From: Bacteroides sp.
Lineage (GTDB): Bacteria; Bacteroidota; Bacteroidia; Bacteroidales; Bacteroidaceae
DNA: 15,953 nucleotides
NCBI GenBank assembly: GCA_019412865.1
Contig: DXOJ01000576.1
Location: 1-15,953 of the forward strand
Reading direction: 5' to 3'
The position numbers were made by a program, and so were the translations under genes. Of the stretch, positions 1-7,562 are shown piece after piece; positions within the stretch are counted from its first letter, which is position 1, and the number at the start of each line of letters is the position of its first letter. The notes beneath the pieces were generated by a model, which was not told where the DNA came from, searched no databases, and saw only the letters and a list, made by a program, of their open reading frames with translations.

Positions 1-48
1 AAGATAATGCAATTTCGACATATGTGAAATAATTATGAATAACTACTT

Positions 49-1419
49 ATGAAAAAATATCTATTATTCCTGATAGGGCTATTCTTGTTCCTTCCGCTAA
101 TGGCGCAGACAGACGAAGGCAGTGATGACGCCGAAATAGTGGAAGCCAGCGATGAAAGTTTATCAGATATCGACAACAAGGTAGTCCTCCATCGCTATAA
201 AATGGGGGATGGTTTAAGACTCACAACACAGGGCGGCAATAAGCTGGTTATTAGCGGAATGGTACAAACCTCGGTAGAAAGCCGTCGCTTTGAAGATGTG
301 GATCAGATGTACAACCGCTTCCGTGTGCGACGTGCCCGTGTGCGTTTTGATGGAAGTGTCTATCATGATAAATTGCGTTTCCGCTTGGGACTCGACTTGG
401 TGAAAGGTAGTGAGACGGACGATGATTCCGGTTCCTTATTGATGGATGCTTATGCAGCCTATCGCCCTTGGGGTTCTAAACTGGTCGTTTCGTTTGGACA
501 GCGTTCCACTCCTACGGATAACTACGAATTACAGATGAGTTCCCACACTTTACAGTTTGGCGAACGTAGTAAGATCACTTCTGCATTTAGCACGATTCGT
601 GAATTGGGAGTCTTTGCCGAAAGTTCTTTCCGGGTAGGCAGCAAAGGTCTTCTACGTCCTGCTATTGCCATCACTGACGGTTCCGGTCCGATTTCGGAAG
701 GAAAACGTTATGGTGGATTAAAGTATGGCAGCCGGCTGGATTATCTTCCTTTTGGAGCTTTCCGTTCGATGGGAGGAAGCAGAGAAGGGGATATGGCTTA
801 CGAACTGACTCCGAAGTTAAGTGTGGGTGTTGCTTATAGCTATGCGGACGGCACATCCGACCGTCGTGGCGGCCGTAGTAACGGGGATATTCTTTATATG
901 AATGACCGTGATGAAATAGATCTTCCCGATTATGCTAAATTGGTGGCAGACTTTGCCTTTAAGTATCGCGGATTTTCCATGTTGGGCGAATATGCGAAGA
1001 CCTGGGGATATGTTCCTTCTTCTATTACGAAACGGGTAAGAAACGATGGTACCACCGCTACTACCTTTGACGTGAACGGAGAGCAGAATGTAGAAGCTTA
1101 TATCAAAAATAGAATGATGTTGGGGCAAGGGTTTAATATTCAGGCAGGATATATGCTTCGCAGTCTTTGGAGTTTTGACTTGCGTTATACATACCTTAAG
1201 CCGGACGAATATTCATATATGAATAATAATCTGTATTTCAACAGACATAACTTTTATGATTTTAGTGTCTCCAAATATCTGACACGTAATTATGCTGCCA
1301 AAATACAATTAACTGTCGGACTGGCCCGTAGCAATGGTGAAAACCGTACTCCCGATAGTACATACACCTATAATGGTAATGAGTGGATAGGAAACCTATT
1401 GTTCCAATTTAAATTCTGA
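49..1419 (+). CDS. Outer-membrane porin, phosphate-selective porin O/P (OprO/OprP)-like, first paralogue
   Basis: Predicted outer-membrane beta-barrel of 456 aa. Residues 1-19 form a signal peptide with a likely cut at A19|Q20. An acidic linker (about 21-45) is followed by alternating amphipathic strands to the end. The central stretch (about residues 135-205: DAYAAYRPW, SFGQRSTPTDNYEL, FGERSKITSAF, RELGVFAES) is typical of the OprO/OprP family, and the last residue is the aromatic F expected for barrel assembly. The gene at 2983 is a clear paralogue sharing GGLKYG, PKLS/AIG-AYSY, GFNI/VQAGY and the same strand order. The name of the family does not fix the substrate; phosphate is not implied in Bacteroides. 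It lies 7 nt before the peptidase gene, so it is the first visible gene of a four-gene operon whose promoter lies upstream of the window or in its first 48 nt. Confidence 0.85.
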   Translation: MKKYLLFLIGLFLFLPLMAQTDEGSDDAEIVEASDESLSDIDNKVVLHRYKMGDGLRLTTQGGNKLVISGMVQTSVESRRFEDVDQMYNRFRVRRARVRFDGSVYHDKLRFRLGLDLVKGSETDDDSGSLLMDAYAAYRPWGSKLVVSFGQRSTPTDNYELQMSSHTLQFGERSKITSAFSTIRELGVFAESSFRVGSKGLLRPAIAITDGSGPISEGKRYGGLKYGSRLDYLPFGAFRSMGGSREGDMAYELTPKLSVGVAYSYADGTSDRRGGRSNGDILYMNDRDEIDLPDYAKLVADFAFKYRGFSMLGEYAKTWGYVPSSITKRVRNDGTTATTFDVNGEQNVEAYIKNRMMLGQGFNIQAGYMLRSLWSFDLRYTYLKPDEYSYMNNNLYFNRHNFYDFSVSKYLTRNYAAKIQLTVGLARSNGENRTPDSTYTYNGNEWIGNLLFQFKF

Positions 1420-1426
1420 TGAAGCT

Positions 1427-2950
1427 ATGAAACGAATATTATTAATACTCTGTCTTTTATTATCCGGTCTTCCATTCTATGCTCAACAGACCGGAAAGGT
1501 GACGGCGAAGTTCTTCCCCGACCCACAGGTCGACATGGATACACCGGCATTTGCCAAGAAGCATGGTTTCACCACTTATCGTGAGTTGATGACGTTCTTG
1601 CATGATTTGGCTACCGCTCATCCGGAATGGGTGAAACTTCAAATTGTAGGTCGTACCCAGCGTGGACGTGAAATTCCTATGATAAAGGTGAGTAAAGGAG
1701 GAAGTGATAAGTTACGTGTCCTCTATACAGGATGTGTACATGGAAATGAACCGGCTGGTACGGAAGGACTTCTATATTTTATGAAGCAACTGACCCGTGA
1801 TCCTCAATTGTCTGCCCTGCTTGATAAGATGGATTTCTATATCCTGCCTTCGGTAAATATTGACGGAAGCGAACAGGGAGAACGGCTCACTGCCAATGGT
1901 ATAGACCTGAACCGTGACCAGACTCTTTTGTCAACCCCGGAAGCACGCACTTTACAACGGGTTGCTCTGACAGTCAAACCTCATTTGTTTATTGATTTCC
2001 ATGAATACAAACCGCTTCGTGCCTCTTACGAAGAAGTGACCGACGGGCTTCTGGTTACCAATCCTAACGACTTTATGTTTTTGTGGAGTAGCAACCCGAA
2101 TGTATCTCCCGCATTACGTGCTGTTGTAGACGATTTTTATGTGCCTGAAGCTAGTCGTATGGCTGATGCGGAAGGACTGACACATCATACCTATTTTACT
2201 ACTAAAAGTAATCGTGGAGAAATTATATTCAATATCGGCGGTTCCTCTCCTCGTTCTTCCACTAATATCATGGCATTGCGTGGAGCTATTTCAATGTTGA
2301 TGGAAGTACGTGGTGTTGGTTTGGGACGCACTTCTTACAAACGTAGGGTATATACTGTTTATAAATTGGCAGAGTCATTTGCCCGTACCACTTTTGAGCA
2401 TGAAGATCAAATACGAAAAGCTGTAGATGAATCTGCTCATTATAATGGTGATATTGCCGTGACTTTCCGTTCGAAACCCGCTTCCGACTATCCGTTGAAT
2501 TTTATCGATATCCTTGCTTGTAAAGAGATAACTGTGCCTGTTGAGGCCCGTATCGCTCCCGAATCGGAAGTCGTACTGACCCGCGAACGCCCTGTTGCCT
2601 ATTATCTGGACGCCAACCAAAATCGTGCAGTGGAAATATTGCAGCATTATGGGGTTGAACTGGAACGGCTGGAATCTCCTGAAACGGTTGAACTGGAGTG
2701 TTACACTGTTACAAAAGCAGTAGAAAGCCATGATTTGGTAGCCGGTATTTTACCGTTGAATGTGGCAACAAATACCAGTAACCGTACGATTACTCTTCCG
2801 GCCGGCAGCTATCGTATTCCCATGTCCCAACCTTTGGCCACCCTTGTGACAGTATTGCTGGAACCGGAATCAGCCAATGGTTTCGTCAACTACCGCGTGA
2901 TTGATGCTGCAGTAAACAATACGCTGGGCGTCTATCGTAAAATGAAATAG
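1427..2950 (+). CDS. Secreted M14-family zinc carboxypeptidase
   Basis: 507 aa. Residues 1-19 are a signal peptide (cut likely A19|Q20), so it acts in the periplasm or beyond. The M14 metallopeptidase domain spans about 45-300. The zinc ligands are visible as HGNE (H105, E108) and H192 in IDFHEY. The substrate-binding Asn-Arg pair is N162-R163 in GIDLNRDQ, and the general-base glutamate is E293 in MEVRGVG. All key residues are present, so an active enzyme is expected. The remaining roughly 200 residues form a C-terminal beta-rich domain that I do not recognise. M14 enzymes remove C-terminal residues from peptides or split murein-type peptides; specificity cannot be read here. It sits between two paralogous porins with short gaps (7 nt before, 32 nt after to the preferred next start), suggesting joint transcription and work on material the porins admit. 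Confidence 0.9.
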   Translation: MKRILLILCLLLSGLPFYAQQTGKVTAKFFPDPQVDMDTPAFAKKHGFTTYRELMTFLHDLATAHPEWVKLQIVGRTQRGREIPMIKVSKGGSDKLRVLYTGCVHGNEPAGTEGLLYFMKQLTRDPQLSALLDKMDFYILPSVNIDGSEQGERLTANGIDLNRDQTLLSTPEARTLQRVALTVKPHLFIDFHEYKPLRASYEEVTDGLLVTNPNDFMFLWSSNPNVSPALRAVVDDFYVPEASRMADAEGLTHHTYFTTKSNRGEIIFNIGGSSPRSSTNIMALRGAISMLMEVRGVGLGRTSYKRRVYTVYKLAESFARTTFEHEDQIRKAVDESAHYNGDIAVTFRSKPASDYPLNFIDILACKEITVPVEARIAPESEVVLTRERPVAYYLDANQNRAVEILQHYGVELERLESPETVELECYTVTKAVESHDLVAGILPLNVATNTSNRTITLPAGSYRIPMSQPLATLVTVLLEPESANGFVNYRVIDAAVNNTLGVYRKMK

Positions 2951-2982
2951 ATTAATTAATGACGATAAATAGAATACAAGAT

Positions 2983-4212
2983 ATGAAAAAGATAATAATA
3001 GGAGTTTTCTCCTTGATTTTGGCTACAGGTATGTATGCTCAGACAATTGGAAACGAGGTATTTCCGCAACTGAAAGATGGTTTGCTTGACTTGAACTTGA
3101 GAACACCCGGTCAGAAACTGCGTTTTGGCGGTTATCTCCAGGGATCAGGTTATTATACGGACATAAAGAACGCAGAGTCGGAATATGGATTTGATATTGA
3201 ACATGCTTATTTAAGTCTGGAAGGTTCGTTCCTGAATGAGAAACTGGGATTCTTTTTACAGGCAGATTTTGCAGATTCCTACCCTTTGTTGGATGCATGG
3301 GTTTCGTATGCTCCCTGGAAACAGTTGAAAATCAGTGCCGGACAGAAACAGACTTTTACCAATACCCGGCAGATGATGATGCTCGATCAGGGACTTGCTT
3401 TTGGTGAACATTCATTGATGGATCGTACTTTCTCCCGTACAGGCCGTGAGTTGGGATTATTTGTTGAAAGCCGCTTGTCACTTGGCAAACTCGGATTCGA
3501 TTTGGGCGCTGCTGTTACTTCCGGTGACGGACGCAATTCATTTGGTTCATCAAGCACTGACCCTGATTTGGGTGGGTTGAAATATGGCGGACGTGTCACT
3601 GTTTATCCGTTGGGCTTCTTTACGAGCGGTAATGAAATGGTCTTTAATGATTTTATTCGTGAGAAATCTCCCAAATTGGCTATCGGTGCGGCCTATAGTT
3701 ATAATGTCGGTGCCAGTAATATCGTAGGTGAGGGACATAATGATTTTCAGATGTATGATAAAGAAGGTGCTGCGGATTATCCCGACTATCGTAAGTTGTC
3801 TGCCGATTTACTCTTCAAGTGGAATGGTTTTTCCTTGTTGGCAGAGTATGTCAATGCAACAGCGAACGGTTTGAACGGGCTTTATGTAGAAAAGGATGAA
3901 GGTGCAAAATTGAAACCGCATCAGATAGCCAATTACCTGGCTTTGGGAAATGGATTCAATGTGCAGGCTGGGTATCTTTTCCGTAAATTATGGGCGCTTG
4001 ATATTGCTTACAGTAAAGTGAAACCCGAGTGGAAGGAGACTGAACAGAGTGTTTTGCGCGAGGCGGATAACATCACTTTCGGAGCATCGAAATATTTCAA
4101 TAATAATACGTTCAAGCTACAGCTGGCAGGTTCATATACCTCATACAATCAGTTAGTGGGGGCAGGATCTAAGGAATTTCAGGTTAAGTTGAATCTTCAT
4201 ATTCTCTTTTGA
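2983..4212 (+). CDS. Outer-membrane porin, OprO/OprP-like, second paralogue
   Basis: 409 aa from the ATG at 2983, which gives a compact signal peptide (MKKIIIGVFS..., cut about A19|Q20). An in-frame ATG at 2959 would add eight residues before the basic n-region and is less likely. The protein has the barrel pattern of the porin at 49: DAWVSYAPW, SAGQKQTFTN, FGEHSLMDRTFSRTGRELGLFVES, GGLKYGGR, GFNVQAGYLFRKLW, ending in LHILF with C-terminal F. It is shorter and lacks the acidic linker of the first paralogue. The two are diverged copies rather than a recent duplication. Its stop lies 2 nt before the ATG of the lipoprotein hydrolase, which suggests translational coupling. Confidence 0.85.
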   Translation: MKKIIIGVFSLILATGMYAQTIGNEVFPQLKDGLLDLNLRTPGQKLRFGGYLQGSGYYTDIKNAESEYGFDIEHAYLSLEGSFLNEKLGFFLQADFADSYPLLDAWVSYAPWKQLKISAGQKQTFTNTRQMMMLDQGLAFGEHSLMDRTFSRTGRELGLFVESRLSLGKLGFDLGAAVTSGDGRNSFGSSSTDPDLGGLKYGGRVTVYPLGFFTSGNEMVFNDFIREKSPKLAIGAAYSYNVGASNIVGEGHNDFQMYDKEGAADYPDYRKLSADLLFKWNGFSLLAEYVNATANGLNGLYVEKDEGAKLKPHQIANYLALGNGFNVQAGYLFRKLWALDIAYSKVKPEWKETEQSVLREADNITFGASKYFNNNTFKLQLAGSYTSYNQLVGAGSKEFQVKLNLHILF

Positions 4213-4214
4213 TA

Positions 4215-5108
4215 ATGATGCGTGTAGCAAACTTATTGATTTTAATCATTGCCGTATTGATGACGAGTTGTTTTAAAGACGACGAATCGGAATCTTTGGG
4301 AGAAACCTCCGGGTTTCTTCCGGGAGACGGTATCGTGACATATTCCGGATATGCGCCTTTGGCCGACCGGCCTGTCCGCATACATTTTCATATCCCTGTC
4401 AACGGGGATATGAAAAAAATGCCGGTGTTGTTTGTATTTCCCGGATTAGAAAGAAATGCCGATGATTATTTGAATGCATGGCGCGCAGAAGCATCCAACA
4501 GGGAGGTAATGGTCTTTGTGTTTGAGTTTCCTACGGAGACTTACTCTACTGCACAGTATATCGAAGGAGGTATGTTTCAGGGAAATACGTTGCTTGATCG
4601 TTCAGAATGGACATTCTCACTTATTGAGTCTGTTTTTGATACTGTCCGGAAAGATACCGGTTCTTCGCGGAATAAGTATGATATGTGGGGACATTCTGCC
4701 GGAGCGCAGTTCGTGCACCGGTATCTGACGTTTATGCCTGATACCCGTGTTGATAGGGCGGTAAGTGCCAATGCGGGTTGGTATACATTGCCCGATGTGG
4801 ATGTTGCTTATCCTTATGGCTTGAAAAATACGGATGTCGCAACGACCTCCCGGGTGGCATCGTTGTTTGCCCGTAAACTGATTGTTCATTTGGGCACGGC
4901 AGATACGGATCGTAACGGATTGAACACTTCAGCAGGTGCCGAAGCACAAGGGGCAAACAGGTATCAGCGTGGTAAGTATTATTTTTCAGAAGCGAAGCGT
5001 ATCAGTACCAAAGACGGTTGTTCATTGAACTGGGACAAGTATGAGGTGGCAGGTGTTGCACATGAGTATGCCAAGATGGCGGCAGCCGGAGCAAAAATAC
5101 TCTATTAA
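4215..5108 (+). CDS. Lipoprotein alpha/beta hydrolase (esterase or depolymerase-like)
   Basis: 297 aa from ATG 4215 (the next codon, 4218, is also ATG). A TTG at 4209 is in frame but overlaps the preceding stop and is disfavoured. The N-terminus is a lipoprotein signal: hydrophobic core, then lipobox L-M-T-S-C with C19, then acidic residues, as in Bacteroides envelope lipoproteins. The alpha/beta-hydrolase fold is shown by VLFVFPGLERNADDY (oxyanion region, about residues 72-85), the nucleophile elbow GHSAG (S161) followed by A-Q-F-V-H-R, an acid in HLGTADTDRN (D230 or D232), and the terminal histidine H283 in GVAHEYA. The pattern recalls polyhydroxybutyrate depolymerase or feruloyl-esterase-like enzymes, but the substrate is unknown. 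It is the last gene of the porin-peptidase operon. No clear hairpin terminator is seen in the 73 nt after it. Confidence 0.8.
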   Translation: MMRVANLLILIIAVLMTSCFKDDESESLGETSGFLPGDGIVTYSGYAPLADRPVRIHFHIPVNGDMKKMPVLFVFPGLERNADDYLNAWRAEASNREVMVFVFEFPTETYSTAQYIEGGMFQGNTLLDRSEWTFSLIESVFDTVRKDTGSSRNKYDMWGHSAGAQFVHRYLTFMPDTRVDRAVSANAGWYTLPDVDVAYPYGLKNTDVATTSRVASLFARKLIVHLGTADTDRNGLNTSAGAEAQGANRYQRGKYYFSEAKRISTKDGCSLNWDKYEVAGVAHEYAKMAAAGAKILY

Positions 5109-5122
5109 GTAAGACTAAAATT

Positions 5123-5153
5123 TTGAGCCATCGGTTAAATAGCTTATTTTTGT
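5123..5153 (+). promoter_or_regulatory. Bacteroides vegetative promoter (-33/-7) for the membrane regulator
   Basis: TTTG at 5123-5126 and TATTTTTG at 5146-5153, a full match to TAnnTTTG, are separated by 19 nt, as expected for the Bacteroides primary sigma factor. Transcription would start near 5160, about 20 nt before the ATG at 5182. The regulator therefore probably has its own promoter, separate from the porin operon upstream. Confidence 0.7.
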
Positions 5154-5181
5154 TGACCTATTTATCAGACAGGTATTTAAA

Positions 5182-6642
5182 ATGTTTCTATCGGCATCGT
5201 ACATACAAGGATTGTATTCTTTAGGGCAAAAGATTATGCTATTGATATTCTGCCTCTCTTTTACTGTATCCGTACGTGCTGTACCTCCCGCAGAAGAGAT
5301 TAAGAGAGTGAAGGCAGATCAGATACTTGATACCAAACAGTTTAATTATCTGGATAAAGGGAGCATTATCACATTGCAGATTGTGCTTCCCGAGCAGGAT
5401 AAAGTGGTGTTTGAGTCGCTGATGCGCATTGAAAGTACAGATAAAGAATTATATAATCTGATTCTTTCCCGTTCTCCGCAGGCAGGTACTGAACTTCTGT
5501 GGGTGTGTAATTCAGAGGTTGAGAAAGTGCGGATAGGCTCTCCAAAAGATTCAATCCGGACTGATACCATGTCAGTAGGCTTTTCGGTTCGTTTCCCGGC
5601 AGATTCGGTTTATATATCCGCAAATGAACATTCTTATGCATTTTCGTCGCATGGCATTCGCTCGGACCGGGGGTATCGATTTCATATTCTGGGTGATAAA
5701 CGTTCCCATTTGAAGTTGGTGGAGGGGCATGCTGAATTGTTGTCGATTGGAAAGGAGGAGCAACATCTGTCCGCCTGGTACTGGATTTTATTGATTATTG
5801 TGGTGGATATGATTGTGTTCCTGGGAATGCATTGGCGGCGTAGGCGTCAGAAGAGATTGAAGGCAAGCAACCGGATTGAGATACTCACCTCATTTGGCGA
5901 TGAAGGAGAAAGGGTTAAGTTACCCCGGTATAATGCCGTTTACCTGTTTGGCGGATTGCAGGTTTTTGACCGTAATGGTGAGGAAGTCTCGCAACGTTTT
6001 TCTCCACTTCTGCGTGAGCTGTTTATTTTGTTGATTTTGCGGTCGGCGGAAAATGGAATATCGTCGGAAGAACTCACGACCATGTTGTGGTTTGATAAAG
6101 ATGATGTAAGTGCCAAAAATAACCGGGCAGTAAATCTTTCCAAGTTGCGTGTGTTGGTAGAATCTGTTGGTGGTTGCACTATCTCCAAGATTTCGGGTAA
6201 CTGGCGGGTGCAATTTGATAAAACAGCTTTTGTGGATTACTATGAATGTCTTCCGGAACGGATTCGTCCCGATAGCCTGACAACCGAACGAATTAAAATC
6301 ATAGCAGCACTAACAGCTAAAGGCGGCTTGCTGAATGAGTGTGACTATCTGTGGCTCGATACTTTTAAAAGCCGGATAGCAGACAGCCTGATTGAATCTT
6401 TATTAAAGTATGCCACTTTATTAGATGAGCATGAAGCTTATGATACCAAATTATTAATATCCGATATTATCTTCCGGTTCGATTCCGTGAATGAAGCGGC
6501 TCTTAGACTCAAATGTGCCACTTATGTATCTATGCGTAAGCAATATATGGCTAAGACTACTTATGAACATTTCTGCAGGGAATACAAATCACTGTATGAC
6601 GAACCTTTTGAGCATTCTTTTAATAGCATTATTAGTCAGTAA
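5182..6642 (+). CDS. Transmembrane one-component transcriptional regulator (SARP-like winged helix plus BTAD-like domain)
   Basis: 486 aa. A hydrophobic N-terminus (about 18-33) looks like a signal peptide or anchor. Residues 36-195 form a beta-rich, probably periplasmic sensor of unrecognised family. A single membrane helix (about 198-217) is followed by a strongly basic stretch (R219-K227). The cytoplasmic part starts with a winged-helix DNA-binding domain (about 254-345: LFGGLQVFDRNG, then NNRAVNLSKLRVLVE as the recognition region). It ends with a BTAD-like helical domain (about 350-486: GGLLNECDYLWLDTFK, DSVNEAALRLKC). Bacteroides carry many such regulators, often with much larger Kelch-type sensors; this one is small. 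An alternative start is ATG 5236, but 5182 fits the promoter and puts K17 before the hydrophobic core. By position it may control the DUF3836-like gene downstream; it lacks the AAA+ domain needed to drive sigma-54 itself. Confidence 0.8.
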   Translation: MFLSASYIQGLYSLGQKIMLLIFCLSFTVSVRAVPPAEEIKRVKADQILDTKQFNYLDKGSIITLQIVLPEQDKVVFESLMRIESTDKELYNLILSRSPQAGTELLWVCNSEVEKVRIGSPKDSIRTDTMSVGFSVRFPADSVYISANEHSYAFSSHGIRSDRGYRFHILGDKRSHLKLVEGHAELLSIGKEEQHLSAWYWILLIIVVDMIVFLGMHWRRRRQKRLKASNRIEILTSFGDEGERVKLPRYNAVYLFGGLQVFDRNGEEVSQRFSPLLRELFILLILRSAENGISSEELTTMLWFDKDDVSAKNNRAVNLSKLRVLVESVGGCTISKISGNWRVQFDKTAFVDYYECLPERIRPDSLTTERIKIIAALTAKGGLLNECDYLWLDTFKSRIADSLIESLLKYATLLDEHEAYDTKLLISDIIFRFDSVNEAALRLKCATYVSMRKQYMAKTTYEHFCREYKSLYDEPFEHSFNSIISQ

Positions 6643-6655
6643 ATTATTTCCTTAT

Positions 6656-6721
6656 TTGTTCGTTTTTTAATGGGTTGTTCGCTTTTGAGCGTACAACTGT
6701 TCGTTTTCGTACACCGTTCTG
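6656..6721 (+). promoter_or_regulatory. Cluster of TGTTCG inverted repeats (putative upstream activator sites)
   Basis: TGTTCG occurs at 6657-6662, 6676-6681 and 6698-6703, with a weaker CGTTCT at 6715-6720. Opposite-strand partners CGTACA lie at 6690-6695 and 6708-6713. They form two imperfect dyads: TTGTTCG-N8-CGTACAA (6675-6696) and TGTTCG-N4-CGTACA (6698-6713). Relative to the sigma-54 start predicted near 6785 the cluster spans about -129 to -64, the normal range for enhancer-binding proteins. The binding protein is unknown. Confidence 0.5.
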
Positions 6722-6758
6722 TTTTATGATTTCTCTGATTATTAGTTAGTTATCGTTT

Positions 6759-6774
6759 TGGCACGCTCGTTGCA
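6759..6774 (+). promoter_or_regulatory. Sigma-54 (RpoN) -24/-12 promoter for the DUF3836-like gene
   Basis: The sequence TGGCACG-N4-TTGCA matches the sigma-54 consensus at every core position. GG at 6760-6761 and GC at 6772-6773 are separated by exactly 10 nt. Transcription would start near 6785, leaving a leader of about 124 nt before the ATG at 6909. No TTTG/TAnnTTTG pair was seen in the same intergenic region. Transcription from such promoters requires an AAA+ enhancer-binding protein, and none is encoded in this window. Confidence 0.75.
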
Positions 6775-6806
6775 TCTCTATAGTCGCAAGCGGGCAACGA
6801 AGAAAA

Positions 6807-6887
6807 ATGAAAAAAACTTCAGAAGGTTGCAACCGTTTGAGACGCTTGATCCGTCTAATAAACAGAAGAACAAAAACAGAATGTTGA
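6807..6887 (+). CDS. Candidate 26-aa basic leader peptide ORF
   Basis: A short ORF lies in the predicted 5' leader of the DUF3836-like gene. It starts with ATG AAA AAA ACT and stops at TGA 6885-6887, 21 nt before the next ATG. The product would be 26 residues, very basic (five Arg in its RLRRLIRLINRR segment) with two Cys, and an amphipathic helix is plausible. The region also holds the palindrome GGTTGCAACC (6825-6834) and a small AGACG/CGTCT hairpin (6840-6856), which would sit inside the ORF. No ribosome-binding site is evident, though Bacteroides rarely show one. It may be a chance ORF, a regulatory leader peptide or a small protein. Confidence 0.25.
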   Translation: MKKTSEGCNRLRRLIRLINRRTKTEC

Positions 6888-6908
6888 ACAAATAAAAAAT
6901 ATACAATT

Positions 6909-7424
6909 ATGAAGACTACAGTATTATTCAGAATGATCGTTTTGGTTGCTATGGTATTTGCAGGAATCGCTAATACAACAGTGAAGGCACAGGGTAATAA
7001 CTTTATTACTAATGAAGAAAGAGTAGATGATCTTGTAGTATCGAAAGTGATTTACAGACTCGATGGTTCTCTCTATCGCCACATGAAATATGATTTTACC
7101 TATGACGATCAGAAGAGAATGTCTTCCAAAGAAGCTTTCAAATGGGATGCTTCTACTGAAAAATGGATACCGTACTTCAAAATTGATTATACTTATTCAT
7201 CTAATGAAATCACTTTGGTATATGCACGCTGGAATGACTCTCACAGAGCTTACGACGCATCTGTTGAAAAGAGCGTTTATGAACTGAACGACGCTAATAT
7301 GCCGGTTGCTTATATGAACTATAAGTGGAATGATAAATGGATTGAAGAATCCGCTGCTAGCTGGGCTATGAATGTATCTACTCCGGCAACTAATGAAGCA
7401 ACTCTGCTGACTGCCAGCAGATAA
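6909..7424 (+). CDS. Small secreted protein, DUF3836-like
   Basis: 171 aa. Residues 1-27 are a signal peptide (cut likely A27|Q28), so the product is periplasmic or exported. The mature part is rich in Tyr, Trp and charged residues and shows a loose repeat: a Y-x-(F/Y)-x-Y strand followed by a W-containing turn (YDFTYDD...FKWD...KWIPYFK, then IDYTYSS...ARWND, then NYKWNDKW). This pattern resembles DUF3836, a family of unknown function largely found in Bacteroides; the assignment is from memory of the family. No catalytic motif is seen. The ATG at 6909 is preceded by an AT-rich stretch typical of Bacteroides starts. Its predicted sigma-54 promoter and long leader imply conditional expression, and the adjacent membrane regulator may take part. 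Confidence 0.7.
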   Translation: MKTTVLFRMIVLVAMVFAGIANTTVKAQGNNFITNEERVDDLVVSKVIYRLDGSLYRHMKYDFTYDDQKRMSSKEAFKWDASTEKWIPYFKIDYTYSSNEITLVYARWNDSHRAYDASVEKSVYELNDANMPVAYMNYKWNDKWIEESAASWAMNVSTPATNEATLLTASR

Positions 7425-7433
7425 AAATAAATC

Positions 7434-7449
7434 GGAGTTGTGAAACTCC
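7434..7449 (+). terminator. Small hairpin after the DUF3836-like gene
   Basis: GGAGTT (7434-7439) pairs perfectly with AACTCC (7444-7449) around a 4-nt GTGA loop, 10 nt after the stop codon. A pyrimidine-rich tract (TTCTCTCTCTTTT) follows. It may be a weak first terminator or a 3'-end-protecting hairpin ahead of the stronger terminator at 7480. Confidence 0.45.
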
Positions 7450-7479
7450 TTCTCTCTCTTTTAATTTAACTACATTAAA

Positions 7480-7521
7480 AACGGTGGATTTCCTTATGGG
7501 ATAATCCACCGTTCTGTTTTT
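7480..7521. terminator. Bidirectional intrinsic terminator between the DUF3836-like gene and msrAB
   Basis: AACGGTGGATT (7480-7490) pairs perfectly over 11 bp with AATCCACCGTT (7503-7513); the 12-nt loop can add two or three more pairs. CTGTTTTTC follows on the plus strand, and on the minus strand the stem is followed by TTTAATG, preceded by T in the stem end. It separates convergent units. A minor 6-bp inverted repeat (AGTTAC 7531-7536 / GTAACT 7548-7553) lies between it and the msrAB stop. Confidence 0.85.
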
Positions 7522-7562
7522 CTAATGAACAGTTACGATCAGCTTTTGTAACTCTTCAATAT

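Noticed and set aside
1..32. Possible C-terminal tail of an upstream gene (frame 3 reads DNAISTYVK then TAA at 30-32; frame 1 reads to TGA at 25-27).
   Set aside because: Too short to recognise, and two frames are equally open, so no CDS is called.
2959..2982. Upstream ATG for the second porin.
   Set aside because: It would put eight polar residues before a complete signal peptide; the ATG at 2983 gives the usual MKK start.
4209..4214. TTG start for the lipoprotein hydrolase.
   Set aside because: It overlaps the porin stop and adds nothing; ATG 4215 gives a normal 19-residue lipoprotein signal.
6656..6721. TGTTCG cluster as a terminator of the membrane-regulator gene.
   Set aside because: The dyads are imperfect with AT-rich loops and no following U-tract at the right place, and their phasing fits protein-binding sites better.
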